A stretch of 64,000 nt of DNA from positions 310,001 through 374,000 of the forward strand of contig NC_041777.1 of the NCBI RefSeq assembly GCF_900090045.1, read 5' to 3'. This DNA comes from Plasmodium malariae (taxonomy: Eukaryota > Apicomplexa > Aconoidasida > Haemosporida > Plasmodiidae). This document shows, one piece after another, positions 1 to 14,693 of this stretch. Each line of letters begins with the position of its first letter. Position 1 is the stretch's first letter. Position numbers and translations under genes: made by a program. Under the pieces are notes generated by a model that worked only from the letters and a program-made list of their open reading frames with translations, was not told the DNA's origin and ran no database searches.

Positions 1-1961
1 CTTAACTAAGATAATTTCTATTATAATCTAATTTTTCTTAAACTTATTTTGCACCCACCCCCTCCAATGAACTTACATTTTTGATAGATACACTTTTGTT
101 CCCTCTTCATTTGGTTTATCTTTGTTTTATTATTTTGCTATATTGTTTTGCAATATTATTTTGCAATATTATTTTGCTATATTATTTTGCTATATTATTT
201 TGCTATATTGTTTTACAATATTATTTTGCTATATTACTTTACTATATTATTTTGCTATATTATTTTACTATATTATTTTGTACTATTACTTTATTTTATC
301 ATTATATTCTATTATTTTATTTTTTTTGGTGTATTTTTCTTCTTCCTTTTTCATCAATTATAGTATTCTCATACATGTTCGATATGTGAGTAAGTGTAAA
401 ATATATTATCACTGGGTGATGAATAATTCAAAAGTTATATGTTAAGGCATCTTCACGATAAATCAAAATTGAGCAATCAAAATTTTTTAAATTCATGTGG
501 TTAATTTTTATGAGCTACTTATTTTGACCTCATCTTTTGTCTTCAATATATAATGTTTTGTCCGTGATATTATGTTTGCAAAAATATGAGAACAGTCTGA
601 TATTAGAAGTTTAAAAAAAAAAAAAAAAAAAAAAAGGGCCACTATACATTCAAAATATGGATGTTAAAGGAAAAAAAAGGAAAACGGGTTAATTTTTTGT
701 TAAATGGGCGTACTTATATCTTAAACATTCAGAATTTTCTCTATTTTGTACTTGCCTTTTATTTTATTTTATTTATTTATTTTATTTGTACATTCGCTCG
801 TTTGTTTGTTTATTTTTTTTATTTATCGTTCCAAACTGTGCATTATCGTTTGACTGTGATATATAAAATAAAATGTTCGGCAAAATACAAAAAAATATAT
901 ATAATCTTTTCAATTATATTTTTGATGTGCTATACATATGGAATAAAAGAAAAAAAACAAAAAAAATACTAAAAAAAGTTTTATCTTAAAAAGGGGCAAT
1001 TGAAAAACTCACAAAAAGTCAGGGGAATGTGTTACCAAAATGTTGTTTTCAAAAAAGGATATATATTATAGGAAAAGTGCAAATACATCTCTTGGCAAAT
1101 TATTTTATTTTTTTGGAAAAATATATTTGTATTTATAGCTTTGTAATATATGTGTACAAATACAAGTATATATATGCGTAAACGTTAACCCGCAATGGTT
1201 AAATTAAAATATTCATTTATTAAGTGAATACAACATAAGTGTGGAAGAAAAGAAGGGTCATCAAAAAGATATGTTTTTAAGGATTTAAAAATTATTGTAT
1301 CGCCTACGTGGTAACATAACGTATGATAGCTTACATGCTTATATGTTCTAGCTACGAATGTGTGCATAAGGTGAACGTTTTATATAGGCATATATATTTT
1401 TCCTTTTTTAAAAAAGTAATAAGCACTGTATGGGCAAATTTTTGAGCTTTATACAACTGTGATATAAGTACCCACATTTTAATAATCATATGTATGGATA
1501 TTGATCTCTCTGCTGGATAATTTATTTTTTATTTTTTTTACTTATATATAACGATTTGTTAAAATTGCTTCATTGTAGCTTTTTTCAATACACTATAAGA
1601 AAAAAAAAAAAAAAAAAAAAGGGAACAAATCATTACACATATAATTTTTTTATTATATACTCTATTGTGTCCTGTAGTAACTCCTAATTATAGCACACCT
1701 AAATATTTGCAAGTTGCTATTTAAAGGGGAACTCAAATGTACACATACATATACATATGTATTATATTAATTTATGTGTATATGTAAGTTTAGATCCACT
1801 ATTATAAACAAACTTCGGAACGCGAAATAGTCCAATTCATATGTATGCCTTTTGTGATATGGGGGGACATATCTAGTCTGTTGCAAAAATTAAAACGTTA
1901 CCTTGTGCTTTCTAATGTACAACTTAAAAGCAAATAGTCACGTTGAATATATCTATCTATC

Positions 1962-2013
<52 letters not shown>

Positions 2014-2587
2014 TAGAAGTGCATAAAATTAAGCTCTAAGTTGTTACTTAAACTATCCATAACGCATATGTAACTATTTCCGTTTGTTTTAGCCTTGCCA
2101 TTTTTCTAGCAGTTCTTAAGCAATATCTTAATCCCCATTCCTATTTTGTCATTTATAGTAATTTCCATTTTAGTTACAAAAATAAAAGGAAATTAATTTT
2201 TTCGGGGATGGTTTAACGCATATTTTGACACTTGTTTGTTGTACTACATCGTGTCGTTTCCTTTTTTTTTTAACCTATTCACTTATTTTTTGCATTATTT
2301 TATTCATTTCACTACTATGCTACTATTTTTTAGTTCCATAGTTTCCGTAAAAATGGAATCAAATATCACATTCAACGGAGGAATGTGTTTTAATAAATAC
2401 AATTGCACAGTAATAATAAATACTATGGATGCATTTTTTTTTTTTTTTATTATATGTTATATAAATATGTAGAATACCGTTTATGGTAAAAATAAAAAAT
2501 TCATACCTCCTTTTTACTCTTATTGGAGTTACACTATTATTTTGTGCCTTAATATGCATTAAGTAGGTATATATAAATAAATAAAAA

Positions 2588-2642
<55 letters not shown>

Positions 2643-3379
2643 GTACATACGAGAAAAGATAAGGCGACATTTTTAAAACTTCTTGTAAATGCTTATTTAT
2701 TACTGCTCTTTAAAATGCAAATAGGGAAACGTTAATAAACTACTAATCACATGTTTGTACAAATATATATTAAGAGCCAAGGCAATGTTTTATATTTTTT
2801 TCTTTCTTTAGTCCTTTCTCTTCTTACTCTTTACTTATGCACGTTTTTCATTTTTTTCAATAAATGCAACATATAAAAACATTAAAACTTTTTCGTACGT
2901 TGCTGAGAATGAACTAATTTAAAGATTATTTTTTTTATTTCATTTTTTCATCATACTTTCATGAAATTAAAGCAAAATATATTTGTGTTCAATTTTTTTT
3001 TTTTTTTTTTTTTTTATTCTTTTTAAAAAAAGGAATATATTATATCCTTTATGTTACATCATCATGTATAACCATATAATATATTTCACAAATGATATAA
3101 AAACGTTTAAAAAAAATTTAAAACTATATTCTTCTTTCAAATTTTTTGTCATATAAAGATAGTACCTTTTTTAAAGAGTTATAAGAGTTTTGGGAAAGAT
3201 ATTATACCGAATAAGAATCATACGCATATTATATATATGTATATATATATGTACGTATTTGTATATGTATATACATTTATGTGTATATATATGTATATAT
3301 ATATATAAGTACATATGTATTATGTATACATATATATATGTACGTGTAAGCGGTTGCACTACCTTTTCGCCATTTTAAA
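1..3379. other. 5' flank of prp8, no gene seen
   Basis: About 3.4 kb of AT-rich DNA upstream of the splicing factor gene. It holds a 13-14 bp TATATTATTTTGC-type tandem repeat near 125-290, poly-A tracts near 612-635 and 1600-1620, and TA runs near 1970-2007, 2592-2640 and 3225-3340. Short open frames here (for example 661-972) are hydrophobic or simple-sequence and lack convincing coding character. It probably contains the promoter and 5' UTR of prp8, but I cannot point to a specific motif. Confidence 0.6.
122..295. repeat. tandem TATATTATTTTGC repeat
   Basis: Direct repeats of a 13-14 bp unit (TTTTGCTATATTA with small changes) run for about 170 bp. They create three overlapping open frames of Ile/Leu/Tyr/Phe-rich peptide that are artefacts of the repeat. 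Confidence 0.8.
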
Positions 3380-6300
3380 ATGAACCATAATGGAGCTTGT
3401 GAACAGTCCACAGAAGATAACGCGAACGATGTAAGAATAGATATGGACGTGTCATGCATATGATAAGAAAAATCCATATATGTACATGTATACACGCGTG
3501 TATATCTTTTCTTTATCTCCATAACAAAAGAGAAAATTCTTTTTTGTTTTTTTTTTTTTTAACCACCCATGTTCATATAAAATAAAAGCTCTCAAAAAAA
3601 TTCATGAATTTTTCAAAATTTTATGCACAGTATATGTTCAAAAATTATATTTCCATTTTTAGGGGGTTAATAATGGCTTAAATCTAGCACAGCCATGTGA
3701 AGGCTACACAGATACAAGGACTAGCAACAATTATGAAGAAAACAAAAGTATGACATGCAATAATGAAAACGGTGTAGTTAATATAAATAAGGATCCTCAT
3801 AATTTTACCAATAATTCCAATGGTCAAACAGGAAATACAAATGATCCATCAAACTTGATGAATAATACTAATTTGCAAGGGCATGCATCAAGTATAGGAG
3901 CTCCTAATATACCCAGCAATATGCCCATGCATAATATGAACCTACAAAATAATGCTATTAATAGTACGTATTATAATAATCAACAGTACAAAAATGACCT
4001 TAATATGAATAATAGTCTACAAGAAAATGCAAAAACTGCCCCCAGCAATGTTAACAATTTTATGCATAGTATGAACTCATTCCCACAAAATATGTCGAAC
4101 CTGCCACAAAATATGACAAATTTACCACCGAATATGACAAATTTACCACCGAATATGGCGAACCTGCCACCGAATATGCTTAACCTACCACCGAACATAC
4201 ATAGCATGCCTCCAAACATGCATAATATGCCTCCAAACATGCATAATATGCCTCCAAATATACATAATATGCCACCAAATATGCATAGCATACCACCAAA
4301 CATGCATAGCATACCACCAAACATGCATAGCATACCACCAAACATGCATAGCATACCACCAAACATGCATAGCATACCACCGAATATGTATAGTATGCCA
4401 CCGAACATGCCTAATATGCCGCTGAATATGAATTATCTACCCCCCAATATAAGCCACCTTTTGCCGAACATGATGAACCTTCCTCCACCCCCCTTTATGA
4501 TGAAAATGTCAGGTGTAAAAATGAAAAATAATAAAATGGGAAGTTCAATGGAAAATCTTAAAGGTGCAAGTACTATGAATAATCATAATGCGTATCATCA
4601 AAATGTGGATAGTATGACGTTCAATAATAGACCTCCATATATGCAAAATAGTAGTGGAACTATTAATGGTAACATACAAGGGATAAACACATCCTTTTAC
4701 TTACCTCCACATCAGTCTTTACATTTTCCTAATTATATGAAAATGCATAACACGGAAGCGGCACAACAAGGGGAAAACAACAACAATACCAATAATAGTA
4801 GTACTGATGACGTTATTTCATCATCCATGTATTTCAATGCAAAAGAAGAAGAGGAGGGTGGGTTCTACCCTTTTAATAACAAAGAAAATGGCATGCACGT
4901 AGATAAAAAAAACAATGAAGAAGAAACGGAAGATGAATATATACAAAAAAATGGAAAGATCAAAAAACAGAAAAAGAAAAAAAAAAAAAAACATAAAACA
5001 AATAATGAGGATGAAGATATAGAAGGAGAAGAAGGATATTATATGAATAATATGCGAATGGAGGGTGCTAACGGTTTTATGAATCCTATGTATAGATCTA
5101 AAGAATTTTCTATAATTAAAGAAAAAGCTAGGAAATGGAAAATGTTGAATAGTAAAAAATATGCAAAAAAGAAAAAATTTGGTGTTGTAGAAGAAAAAGA
5201 AGAAATGCCGTGTGAGCATTTGAGAACAATTGTAAAAGAACATGGTGATATGAGTAATAAAAAATATAGATATGATAAACGAGTTTATTTAGGAGCTCTA
5301 AAATATATTCCTCATGCAGTATTTAAGTTATTAGAAAATATACCTATGCCATGGGAACAAATAAAAAATACAAAAGTGATATATCATATAAGTGGTGCAA
5401 TTACATTTGTAAATGAAATATTTGTTGTTATAGATCCATTGTATATAGCTCAATGGGGTACCATGTGGATTATGATGAGAAGAGAAAAAAGAGATAGAAA
5501 ACATTTTAAAAGAATGAGATTTCCACCTTTTGATGATGAAGAACCACCACTAGATTATGCAGACAATATATTAGATATAGAACCCTTAGAATGTATACAA
5601 ATGAAATTAGATAAAGAAGAAGATAAAAGTGTTATTGATTGGTTTTATGATTCTAAACCGTTATTATATAATAAAAATCATATTAAAGGTACCAGTTATA
5701 AGAAGTATAAATTATCATTAGAACAAATGGGTGTTCTATACAGATTAGGTAATCAGCTCTTTAGTGACTTTCAAGATGATAATTATTTTTACCTATTTAA
5801 TCTCAAATCATTTTATACTGCCAAAGCATTAAATATGGCAATACCCGGAGGACCAAAATTCGAACCATTATATAGAGATATATATGAAGATGATGAAGAT
5901 TGGAATGAGTTTAATGATATTAACAAAATTATTATACGGCAACCAATTAGAACAGAATATAAAATTGCTTTCCCATATTTATATAATAACAGACCTAGAA
6001 AAATTGCAGTGAGTAAATATCACTCACCTATGTGTGTTTACATTAAGTTAGAAGATATTGATTTGCCTCCTTTTTATTTTGATCTAATTGTTAATCCTAT
6101 TCCTTCCTACAAAATTAGAAAATTCAATAATCTTCATAATGAAAAATCAGACTTGGATGATTTCTACTTAACATATACCAGAAAAGAAATTGTTTATGAA
6201 GATACATATGACAAATCGTTTGATCAAATGAGAAACAGAAGAAACAAGGACACACATGTCGAACGTAGTGAGAAGTGTAAAAATCAAAGTGGAAAGGAGG

Positions 6301-9300
6301 AGAAAGACGAAGAGGAAGTTAACCACCACCGAAGTCATAGCAGTAATAGCGACTTCCTAAATGAGAAATATTGCGATAAGAGGAAAAAAAAAAGCAGAAA
6401 AAAAGAAATCTCAAAAAAAGACAACCAAGATGGAAAAGATGAAAGAGGGAAAAGGAAAAAAAGGGAAGGAAAAAGAGAATCTGAGAGGGGTAAAAAGAAG
6501 GGGTACAGTTCCAGTTATGAGGGGACAGAAAATGATGAGGGTAGTGGAAGCGGCATGAACAATAGCAGTAGCGACAGTAATATCGACAGGGGAAAGCATA
6601 ACGAGAAGCGGAAACCAAAGTTAAGTACAAGCAATGACAGCATTGATAACAGTGATACGAACGTATCCAGCAACAAATACAACTCGAACAACTTGAGTAG
6701 CAGAACGAACAAGTATAAAGATGAAGACCAATATGAAATGGACAACACTACCTTGGAAAATTATTCATGTGATAATAGCTCGAAAAAGGATTATAAAAAC
6801 AATAAGAAGAGGAGAAACCCGTACCACGACATGGAAGATAACTCAGGTGAGGAGGAGCAGACGGAAAGGGAAAACGAAGGAATGGATGAGAAGCAAAAGA
6901 AGGGGCAACTAGATGATAAACATATGCAGTATAAGCGGGATGAGATGGAGAAATGCGGGGAGACTGCAAAAGAAGGTGAAAAAAGAAAGAGAAAAAAGAA
7001 CAAAATAACTGTTAAAAATGTAGTTTATGGTATGCTTCCCCTATTGCATGACTATCCCTTATACACTGAAAGAACTATTAATGGAATTCAGCTATATCAT
7101 GCACCATATCCATTTAATAAAAAATGTGGGTACACAAGAAGAGGGATTGACATACCACTGGTTCAGTCATGGTTTAAGGAACATATATCAACAAAATATC
7201 CGGTTAAAGTAAGAGTATCTTATCAAAAACTTCTTAAGTGTTGGGTGTTGAATCATTTACATTCAAAAAGACCAAAAAGCATGAAAAAAAAATACTTATT
7301 TCGAATATTCAAAAGTACGAAATTTTTTCAATGCACAGAGATGGATTGGGTGGAAGTAGGTTTACAAGTTTGTAGACAAGGATATAACATGTTAAATTTA
7401 TTGATACATCGTAAGAATTTGAATTATTTACATCTAGATTATAATTTTAACTTAAAGCCCGTAAAGACTTTAACTACAAAAGAGAGGAAGAAATCTCGTT
7501 TTGGTAATGCTTTTCATTTATGTAGAGAGATATTAAGATTAACAAAATCTATAGTAGATTCACATGTACAGTATAGGTTAGGAAATATTGATGCATATCA
7601 ATTGGCAGATGGTATTCAGTATATCTTTTCACATGTTGGTCAATTAACAGGAATGTATAGATATAAATATAGATTGATGAGACAAGTAAGGATGTGTAAA
7701 GATTTAAAGCATTTAATATATTACAGATTTAACACAGGGTCTGTTGGAAAAGGTCCAGGTTGTGGTTTATGGGCGCCACTATGGAGAGTATGGATATTTT
7801 TCCTAAGGGGGGTAATACCTTTATTAGAAAGATGGTTAAGTAATCTGCTGGCTAGACAATTTGAAGGAAGAGTGTCTAAAGGTATTGCTAAAACAGTAAC
7901 AAAACAAAGAGTGGAAAGTCATTTCGACTTAGAATTAAGAGCCGCTGTCATGCATGATATTATTGATATGATTCCAGCTGGATTAAAAAATAATAAGAGC
8001 AAAGCTAGGTTAATATTACAACATTTAAGTGAAGCTTGGAGATGCTGGAAAGCAAATATTCCATGGAAAGTTGTTGGTTTACCATTACCAGTAGAAAATA
8101 TTATCATTCGTTATATTAAATTGAAATCTGATTGGTGGATAAATGCGACTTATTATAATAGAGAAAGAATTAAAAGAGGTGCAACTGTAGATAAAACAGT
8201 ATGTAAAAAAAATTTAGGTAGATTAACAAGATTATGGTTAAAGGCTGAACAAGAAAGACAACATGAATATTTAAAAGATGGGCCATACGTTACAGGAGAG
8301 GAAGCTGTCGCTCTGTATACTACTGCTATTCACTGGTTTGAGTCTCGTAAATTTACTCATATTCCCTTTCCACCATTAAATTATAAACATGATACAAAGT
8401 TATTAATTTTAGCTTTAGAAAAATTAAAAGAAACATTTACTGTTAAAAATAGGCTAAACCAATCTCAGAGAGAAGAACTAGGTTTTATCGAACAAGCGTA
8501 TGATAACCCGTATGAAACACTGTCAAGAATTAAGAGGCATTTACTAACACAAAGAGCATTTAAGGAAATATCTATTTCATTTTTAGATTTATACACCCAT
8601 TTAGTACCTGTGTATGAAGTAGATCCATTAGAAAAAATTACAGATGCATATTTAGATCAGTACTTATGGTATGAAGGGGATTTGAGAAATCTGTTTCCAA
8701 ATTGGGTGAAACCATCTGATAATGAACCACAGCCATTACTAGTATATAAAATGTGTCAAGGGATAAATAATTTACATAATATATGGGAAACCAAAAATAA
8801 TGAATGTGTTGTCATGTTACAAACACAGTTTAGTAAAATATATGAAAAGATTGATTTAACACTATTAAATAGATTATTACGTTTAATTGTAGATCATAAT
8901 ATAGCTGATTATATAACAGCAAAAAATAATACGAATATTACATTTAAAGATATGAATCATATTAATTCTTTTGGTATTATCCGAGGATTACAGTTTTCAT
9001 CTTTTGTTTTCCAGTATTACACTATTATAATAGATTTACTCATATTAGGTTTAACTAGAGCCTACGATATTGCAGGTCCATATAACGACATTAATCAGTT
9101 TTTAAGTTTTCAAAATGTACAAATAGAAACAAGACATCCTATCAGGTTATATTGTAGATATGTAGACAAAATATGGATATTATTTAAGTTTACTAATGAT
9201 GAATCTAAAGATTTGATACAAAAATTTTTGACAGAAAATCCAGATCCAAATAATGAAAATATTGTTGGTTATAATAATAAAACTTGTTGGCCTAGAGATT

Positions 9301-12300
9301 GTCGAATGAGAAAAATGAAACATGATGTAAATTTAGGTAGAGCAACCTTTTGGGAAATACAAAATAGAATACCTAGATCTTTAACCTCTTTAGATTGGGA
9401 CCATTATAATACTTTTGTAAGTGTTTATTCGAAAGATAATCCTAATCTTTTATTTTCCATTGCGGGATTTGAAGTACGTATATTACCAAAAATAAGGCAA
9501 TTAAGTTATGGTATTAACATGTACACATCATATATCAATGAGTATAATAAGAAGGAGTTAAATGGTGAAGAAGAAGGTGGTAATCAAAAAGGGGGAAACA
9601 ATACAAATAACAGTATAAATAATATGGATGTAAAATCATATGAAAAAAATGTAGTCATTTCTTCAAGTGGAAAAGAAGGTACATGGAAATTACAAAATGA
9701 TGTAACAAAAGAAATAACAGCAGAAGCATATTTAAAGGTGTCTGAAAATAGTATGAAGAGATTTGAAAACCGAGTCAGGCAAATATTAATGTCATCAGGA
9801 AGTACTACATTTACGAAAATTGCTAATAAATGGAATACAACTCTAATAGGTTTAATGACTTATTTTAGAGAAGCAGTATTAGATACTGAAGAATTACTAG
9901 ATCTACTAGTAAAATGTGAAAATAAAATACAGACACGTATTAAAATTGGTTTAAATTCAAAAATGCCATCTCGTTTTCCACCAGTAGTTTTTTATACCCC
10001 AAAAGAATTAGGAGGATTAGGTATGTTATCTATGGGGCATATATTAATACCTGAGTCTGATTTGCGATATATAAAACAAACAGATAATGGAAGGATAACA
10101 CATTTTAGAGCAGGGTTATCACATGAAGATGATCAGTTAATACCAAATTTGTATAGATATATATCTACCTGGGAAAGTGAATTCTTAGAAAGCCAAAGAG
10201 TATGGTGTGAATATGCATTAAAAAGGAATGAATGTCATAATCAAAATAAAAAAATTACTTTAGAAGATTTAGAGGATTCTTGGGATAAAGGTATACCAAG
10301 GATTAATACACTCTTTCAAAAAGATAGACATACATTAGCATATGACAAAGGATGGAGAATAAGACAATTATTTAAGCAATATCAAATTATTAAAAGTAAC
10401 CCATTCTGGTGGACTAACCAAAGACATGATGGAAAATTATGGAATCTAAATAATTACAGAACTGATATGATTCAAGCATTAGGTGGTGTTGAAGGTATTT
10501 TAGAGCATACATTATTTAAAGGTACCTTTTTTCCAACATGGGAAGGATTATTTTGGGAAAAAGCTAGTGGTTTTGAAGAATCGATGAAATATAAAAAATT
10601 AACAAATGCACAAAGGAGTGGATTGAACCAAATACCTAACAGAAGATTTACTCTATGGTGGTCTCCAACAATTAATAGAGCAAATGTATATGTAGGGTTT
10701 CAAGTACAATTAGATTTAACAGGTATATTTATGCATGGGAAAATACCTACTTTGAAAATATCATTAATTCAAATTTTTAGAGCACATTTATGGCAGAAAA
10801 TACATGAATCGCTTGTCATGGATATATGTCAAGTGTTTGATCTGAATTGCGATTTATTAGATATAGAAACAGTACAAAAGGAAACAATTCATCCAAGAAA
10901 ATCATACAAAATGAATAGTTCATGTGCTGATATCTTACTTTTTGCAAATTATAAATGGGGTATATCCAAACCATCATTATTATCAGATGAAGATAATATA
11001 TTTACAAACAATCCTGAAATAAAATCCAGTAACAACCCTGCTTCTTTTAGTTCCTATCCTTATACCTCCAATCAGTATTGGATAGATATCCAACTAAGAT
11101 GGGGTGATTTTGATTCCCATGATATTGAAAGGTACAGTAGAGCCAAATTTTTAGACTACACTACAGATAATCTGTCTATATATCCATGCTTAACTGGTGT
11201 TTTGATAGGTGTTGATTTAGCATATAATTTGTACTCAGCTTATGGTAACTGGTTTAATAACCTTAAACCATTAATGCAAAAAGCGCTACAAAAAATTATT
11301 CAATCCAATCCGTCATTATACGTATTAAGAGAAAGAATTAGAAAAGGTCTTCAGTTATATTCCTCTGAACCGACTGAACCTTATTTGAATACGCAAAATT
11401 ATAACGAATTATTTTCATCTCAAACTATTTGGTTTGTCGATGATACAAATGTATATAGAGTTACTATTCATAAAACGTTTGAAGGAAATTTAACTACTAA
11501 ACCTATTAATGGTGCTATATTTATATTAAATCCCAAAACAGGACAATTATTTTTAAAAATTATACATACCTCTGTATGGATAGGGCAAAAACGTTTATCT
11601 CAGCTAGCGAAATGGAAAACAGCAGAAGAAGTCGCTTCTTTGATTAGATCATTACCTATTGAAGAACAACCAAAACAAATAATTGTTACAAGAAAAGGTA
11701 TGCTGGATCCGTTAGAAGTCCACTTATTAGATTTCCCAAATATTATTATCAAAGGAACAGAATTGAACTTGCCTTTTCAAGCTTTATTAAAACTTAATAA
11801 AATAGGAGATCTCATTTTAAAAGCTACTCAACCACAAATGTTGTTATTCAATCTATATGATGATTGGTTAAACAACATTTCGTCCTTTACTGCTTTTAGT
11901 AGATTAATTTTAATTCTTAGAAGTTTACATATAAACCCACAGCAATCCAAAATATTATTACAACCAAATAAAAATATTATTACACAACCACATCATATAT
12001 GGCCTTCCTTTAATAACAACCAATGGATTAATTTAGAAGTACAACTAAAGGATCTAATACTAAATGATTACTCAAAGAGAAATAATGTACATATTGCTTC
12101 TCTAACACAAAATGAAATAAGAGATATACTATTAGGTATGGAAATAACCCCACCATCTATCCAAAGACAACAAATAGCAGAACTGGAAAAAAATAATATA
12201 GATAATATTGAACAGCAAATGAAAGTTACTACATCTAAAACGACAACAAAGCATGGAACAGAAATCATCGTTTCAACATTATCACCACATGAACAACAAA

Positions 12301-13268
12301 CATTTACAACAAAAACGGATTGGAAAATAAGATATCTAGCGAACAATTCTTTATTATTTAGAACAAAACATATCTATGTTAATAATAATAGTTCTTTAAA
12401 AAATGTAAATCAAAATGGTAGTATGAATGCAGTGAGCACAATTAATGATTACACATACGTAATTGCAAAAAATCTTTTAGAAAAATTTATTTGTATATCT
12501 GATTTAAAAATACAAGTAGGTGGTTTCTTATATGGTTCATCACCTGCTGACAATTCGTATGTGAAAGAAATTAAATGTATACTTGTACCACCTCAGATAG
12601 GGAACTACCAATCAGTAACTTTATCAAATTATTTACCATCTAGTAAATATTTAGAAAATTTAGAAATACTAGGATGGATACATACACAAACAACGAACTG
12701 TTCAAACACAAGTAATCACTTAACGACCTATGATATGGTTGCACACTTATCATTTTTGCAAGAATGTAAAATGAAAAAAAATAAAAAAAATAATAAAGAA
12801 GCCAATACCTCAGATGAACATGATGCTGCTGATGATGATACCAATGATGACAATGTGGAATTTTCAAAATTTTGGGAAAAAAATAAAACTATTATACTTA
12901 CTTGTTCCTTTACACCTGGTAGTTGTACAATCAATGCATACAAATTAACAGAAGAAGGTTATAGTTATGCTAAAAGTAAAAAAAATTCCCCTGACTTATA
13001 TACATATCCGAATATGAACAACTTGTATGAACAAGTTCAGATTTTGCTGTCAAATGTGTTCGTTGGCTTTTTCTTAATACCTGATGATAATATATGGAAT
13101 TACAATTTAATGGGAATTAAATTTAACAATAATCAAAAATACTCGGCTCACTTAGACATTCCCCAGTCCTTTTATGCTGACATACATAGGCCCAATCACT
13201 TTTTACAATTTTCCCTACTAGATCAACATGATGGGGATGAGGCCGATGTAGAAACATCCTTCATTTAA
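3380..13268 (+). CDS. PRP8: pre-mRNA-processing-splicing factor 8 (Prp8)
   Basis: Core U5 snRNP protein that scaffolds the spliceosome active site in the nucleus. I read two exons, 3380-3430 and 3663-13268, giving 3218 residues; the first ATG opens a 17-codon exon ending at GAT/GTAAGA, and the frame continues from an acceptor at 3661-3662 into the long frame. Order of domains: a variable Asn/Met/Pro-rich N terminus with heptad repeats (about residues 158-294), the PRO8NT region from about 497 ([20 protein letters not shown]), a Lys/Asn/Glu-rich insertion (about 860-1130), then PROCN, the reverse-transcriptase-like core, linker and RNase H-like region, and a C-terminal MPN/JAB-like domain (about 2947-3100; [10 protein letters not shown]). 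Human and yeast Prp8 have about 2300-2400 residues, so the excess is in the N terminus and the insertion. Convergent with the next gene. Assignment is secure; the first exon is my inference. Confidence 0.97.
4083..4490 (+). repeat. heptapeptide-coding repeats in Prp8 N terminus
   Basis: About 20 near-tandem 21-bp units encode heptads of the type [14 protein letters not shown] and SIPPNMH. The five SIPPNMH copies near 4287-4380 are nearly identical in DNA, so they are recent duplications. The period is a multiple of three and the frame stays open. Confidence 0.9.
6190..7005 (+). other. low-complexity insertion inside Prp8
   Basis: About 270 codons rich in Lys, Glu, Ser, Asn and Asp interrupt the conserved Prp8 frame between the segment ending [12 protein letters not shown] and the segment starting [20 protein letters not shown]. 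No splice sites are needed to bridge it because the frame is open throughout. Such hydrophilic insertions are common in Plasmodium proteins and probably form a disordered loop. Confidence 0.85.
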
Positions 13269-14693
13269 GGCGGGATCTTACCAGCGTCGTCACTCGTCGA
13301 AAAGAGAGTTGTATAATAAACCGACAGTGTAGAGTTATATACATAAAGCGATTAACATAGAGCGGTTAACTTGAAGCACTTTCAGAATAAACACCACGCC
13401 AATGACCCATCTGCCTGGAAAGTTACACACATGTATACATATAACATATATAACACACATGTATCATATATGTACATATTCGTGGGAATACAAAAACTTA
13501 CTAATTGAATAGCGCGTTGTTAACTCCAGAGGAGTATGTTTACACACATACTGGATCTCTTCTTATGGATAAGGCGAGCGCTTATTTTACAATTTTTCAG
13601 TGATGATTTAAAAATCAAAATTTACTTTTATATATATTCATTTTATTATTTATTCATTTATCTATTAATTTGTTTATTCATTTATTCATTCATTTATCAA
13701 TTCATTTATCAATTCATATATCTATTCATTTATTTATTCATTCATTTATTCATTCATTTATTCATTCATTTATTCATTCATTTATTCATTCATTTATTCA
13801 TTCATTTATTCATTCATTTATTCATTTATTTTATTTTATTGTTTTTTTTTTTTTTTCTTTTTTTTCGAGCCAAAACAAGAACATAAATTCCCATCACATA
13901 TTATCATACATTAGAGCATTTTTTTATATTATCACCTTTTCACTGTTAAAGGCTTTTTCATTACATATTTTACCCATATTGTCCTCTTCCTTTTTATATA
14001 TTCTTTTCACGTTATCGATTATCTGATTATCATGTGATTTTCATTTAACAAAACAATTTCTTTGTACGCGTAAATTATTATAAAAATAAGAATAATAAAA
14101 GTATAAAAAAAAAAAAAAAAAAAAAAAAAAAGGCGTTTATCTATAATACATAATTATAAACTAATGATATTTCAAATTTAATGAAAAGGGTTTATATGTC
14201 CGCTAAGACATATTTTTATATTCCTTTTGGAAAAAAGGGAAAACAAAAACAAAAATGGAGAATGATGTAAAAGGTTCTTAAACAAATATATACACGTGTG
14301 TACGCATGTTCACATATACGTACAATCACTCGTATATGTATTACATATACATGTCCATTCCACCCTTCCACCCTTCCACTCATTCACATATACACAGAGA
14401 TATATACATAATATATACACATGTATATATTTCCTATTAAATGTACAAATATATTGCTTCCCAAACATATTGAACACTAGACAAACTTAATGCCACTGAT
14501 GGAAAGTGCAAATAAATTAAGTACTGGCATTATTCCTGGGTCATATTTTTTTAATTAAAAATTCAGAAAAATTTACATACACATGTACGCACATGTTTAC
14601 ATATTTATAAACATATAACCACGTAGCAGGGCAAGAATTAATTTTTGTTCATGTACCTTAGCTATTCTTGTGCAAGTATTTTCAACTATACTT
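13269..14693. other. intergenic, convergent 3' ends
   Basis: Spacer between the 3' ends of prp8 (+) and the small CxxC gene (-). It holds the 13666-13825 minisatellite, a poly-T near 13840-13866 and a poly-A near 14107-14132. No gene seen. Confidence 0.6.
13666..13825. repeat. 12-bp ATTCATTCATTT minisatellite
   Basis: About 12 imperfect direct copies of a 12-bp unit. The frames FIHSFIHS and LFIHLFIH through it are artefacts of the repeat. Confidence 0.85.

Noticed and set aside
81..445. Three overlapping hydrophobic open frames at the left edge
   Set aside because: All arise from a 13-14 bp AT repeat; no start context, splice sites or non-repetitive sequence.
661..972. 103-residue hydrophobic open frame
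   Set aside because: Composition is that of AT-rich spacer read as Phe/Leu/Tyr/Lys; no recognisable motif. I could not exclude a tiny membrane protein, but nothing supports it.
3980..4408. Minus-strand open frames of Met/Cys/Phe/Gly-rich peptide
   Set aside because: They are the antisense shadow of the Prp8 heptad repeat; a repeat with a period divisible by three keeps all frames open.
4821..7003. Several minus-strand Ser/Phe/Leu-rich frames opposite Prp8
   Set aside because: They lie antisense to Lys/Glu/Asn-rich coding sequence, which produces such frames automatically.
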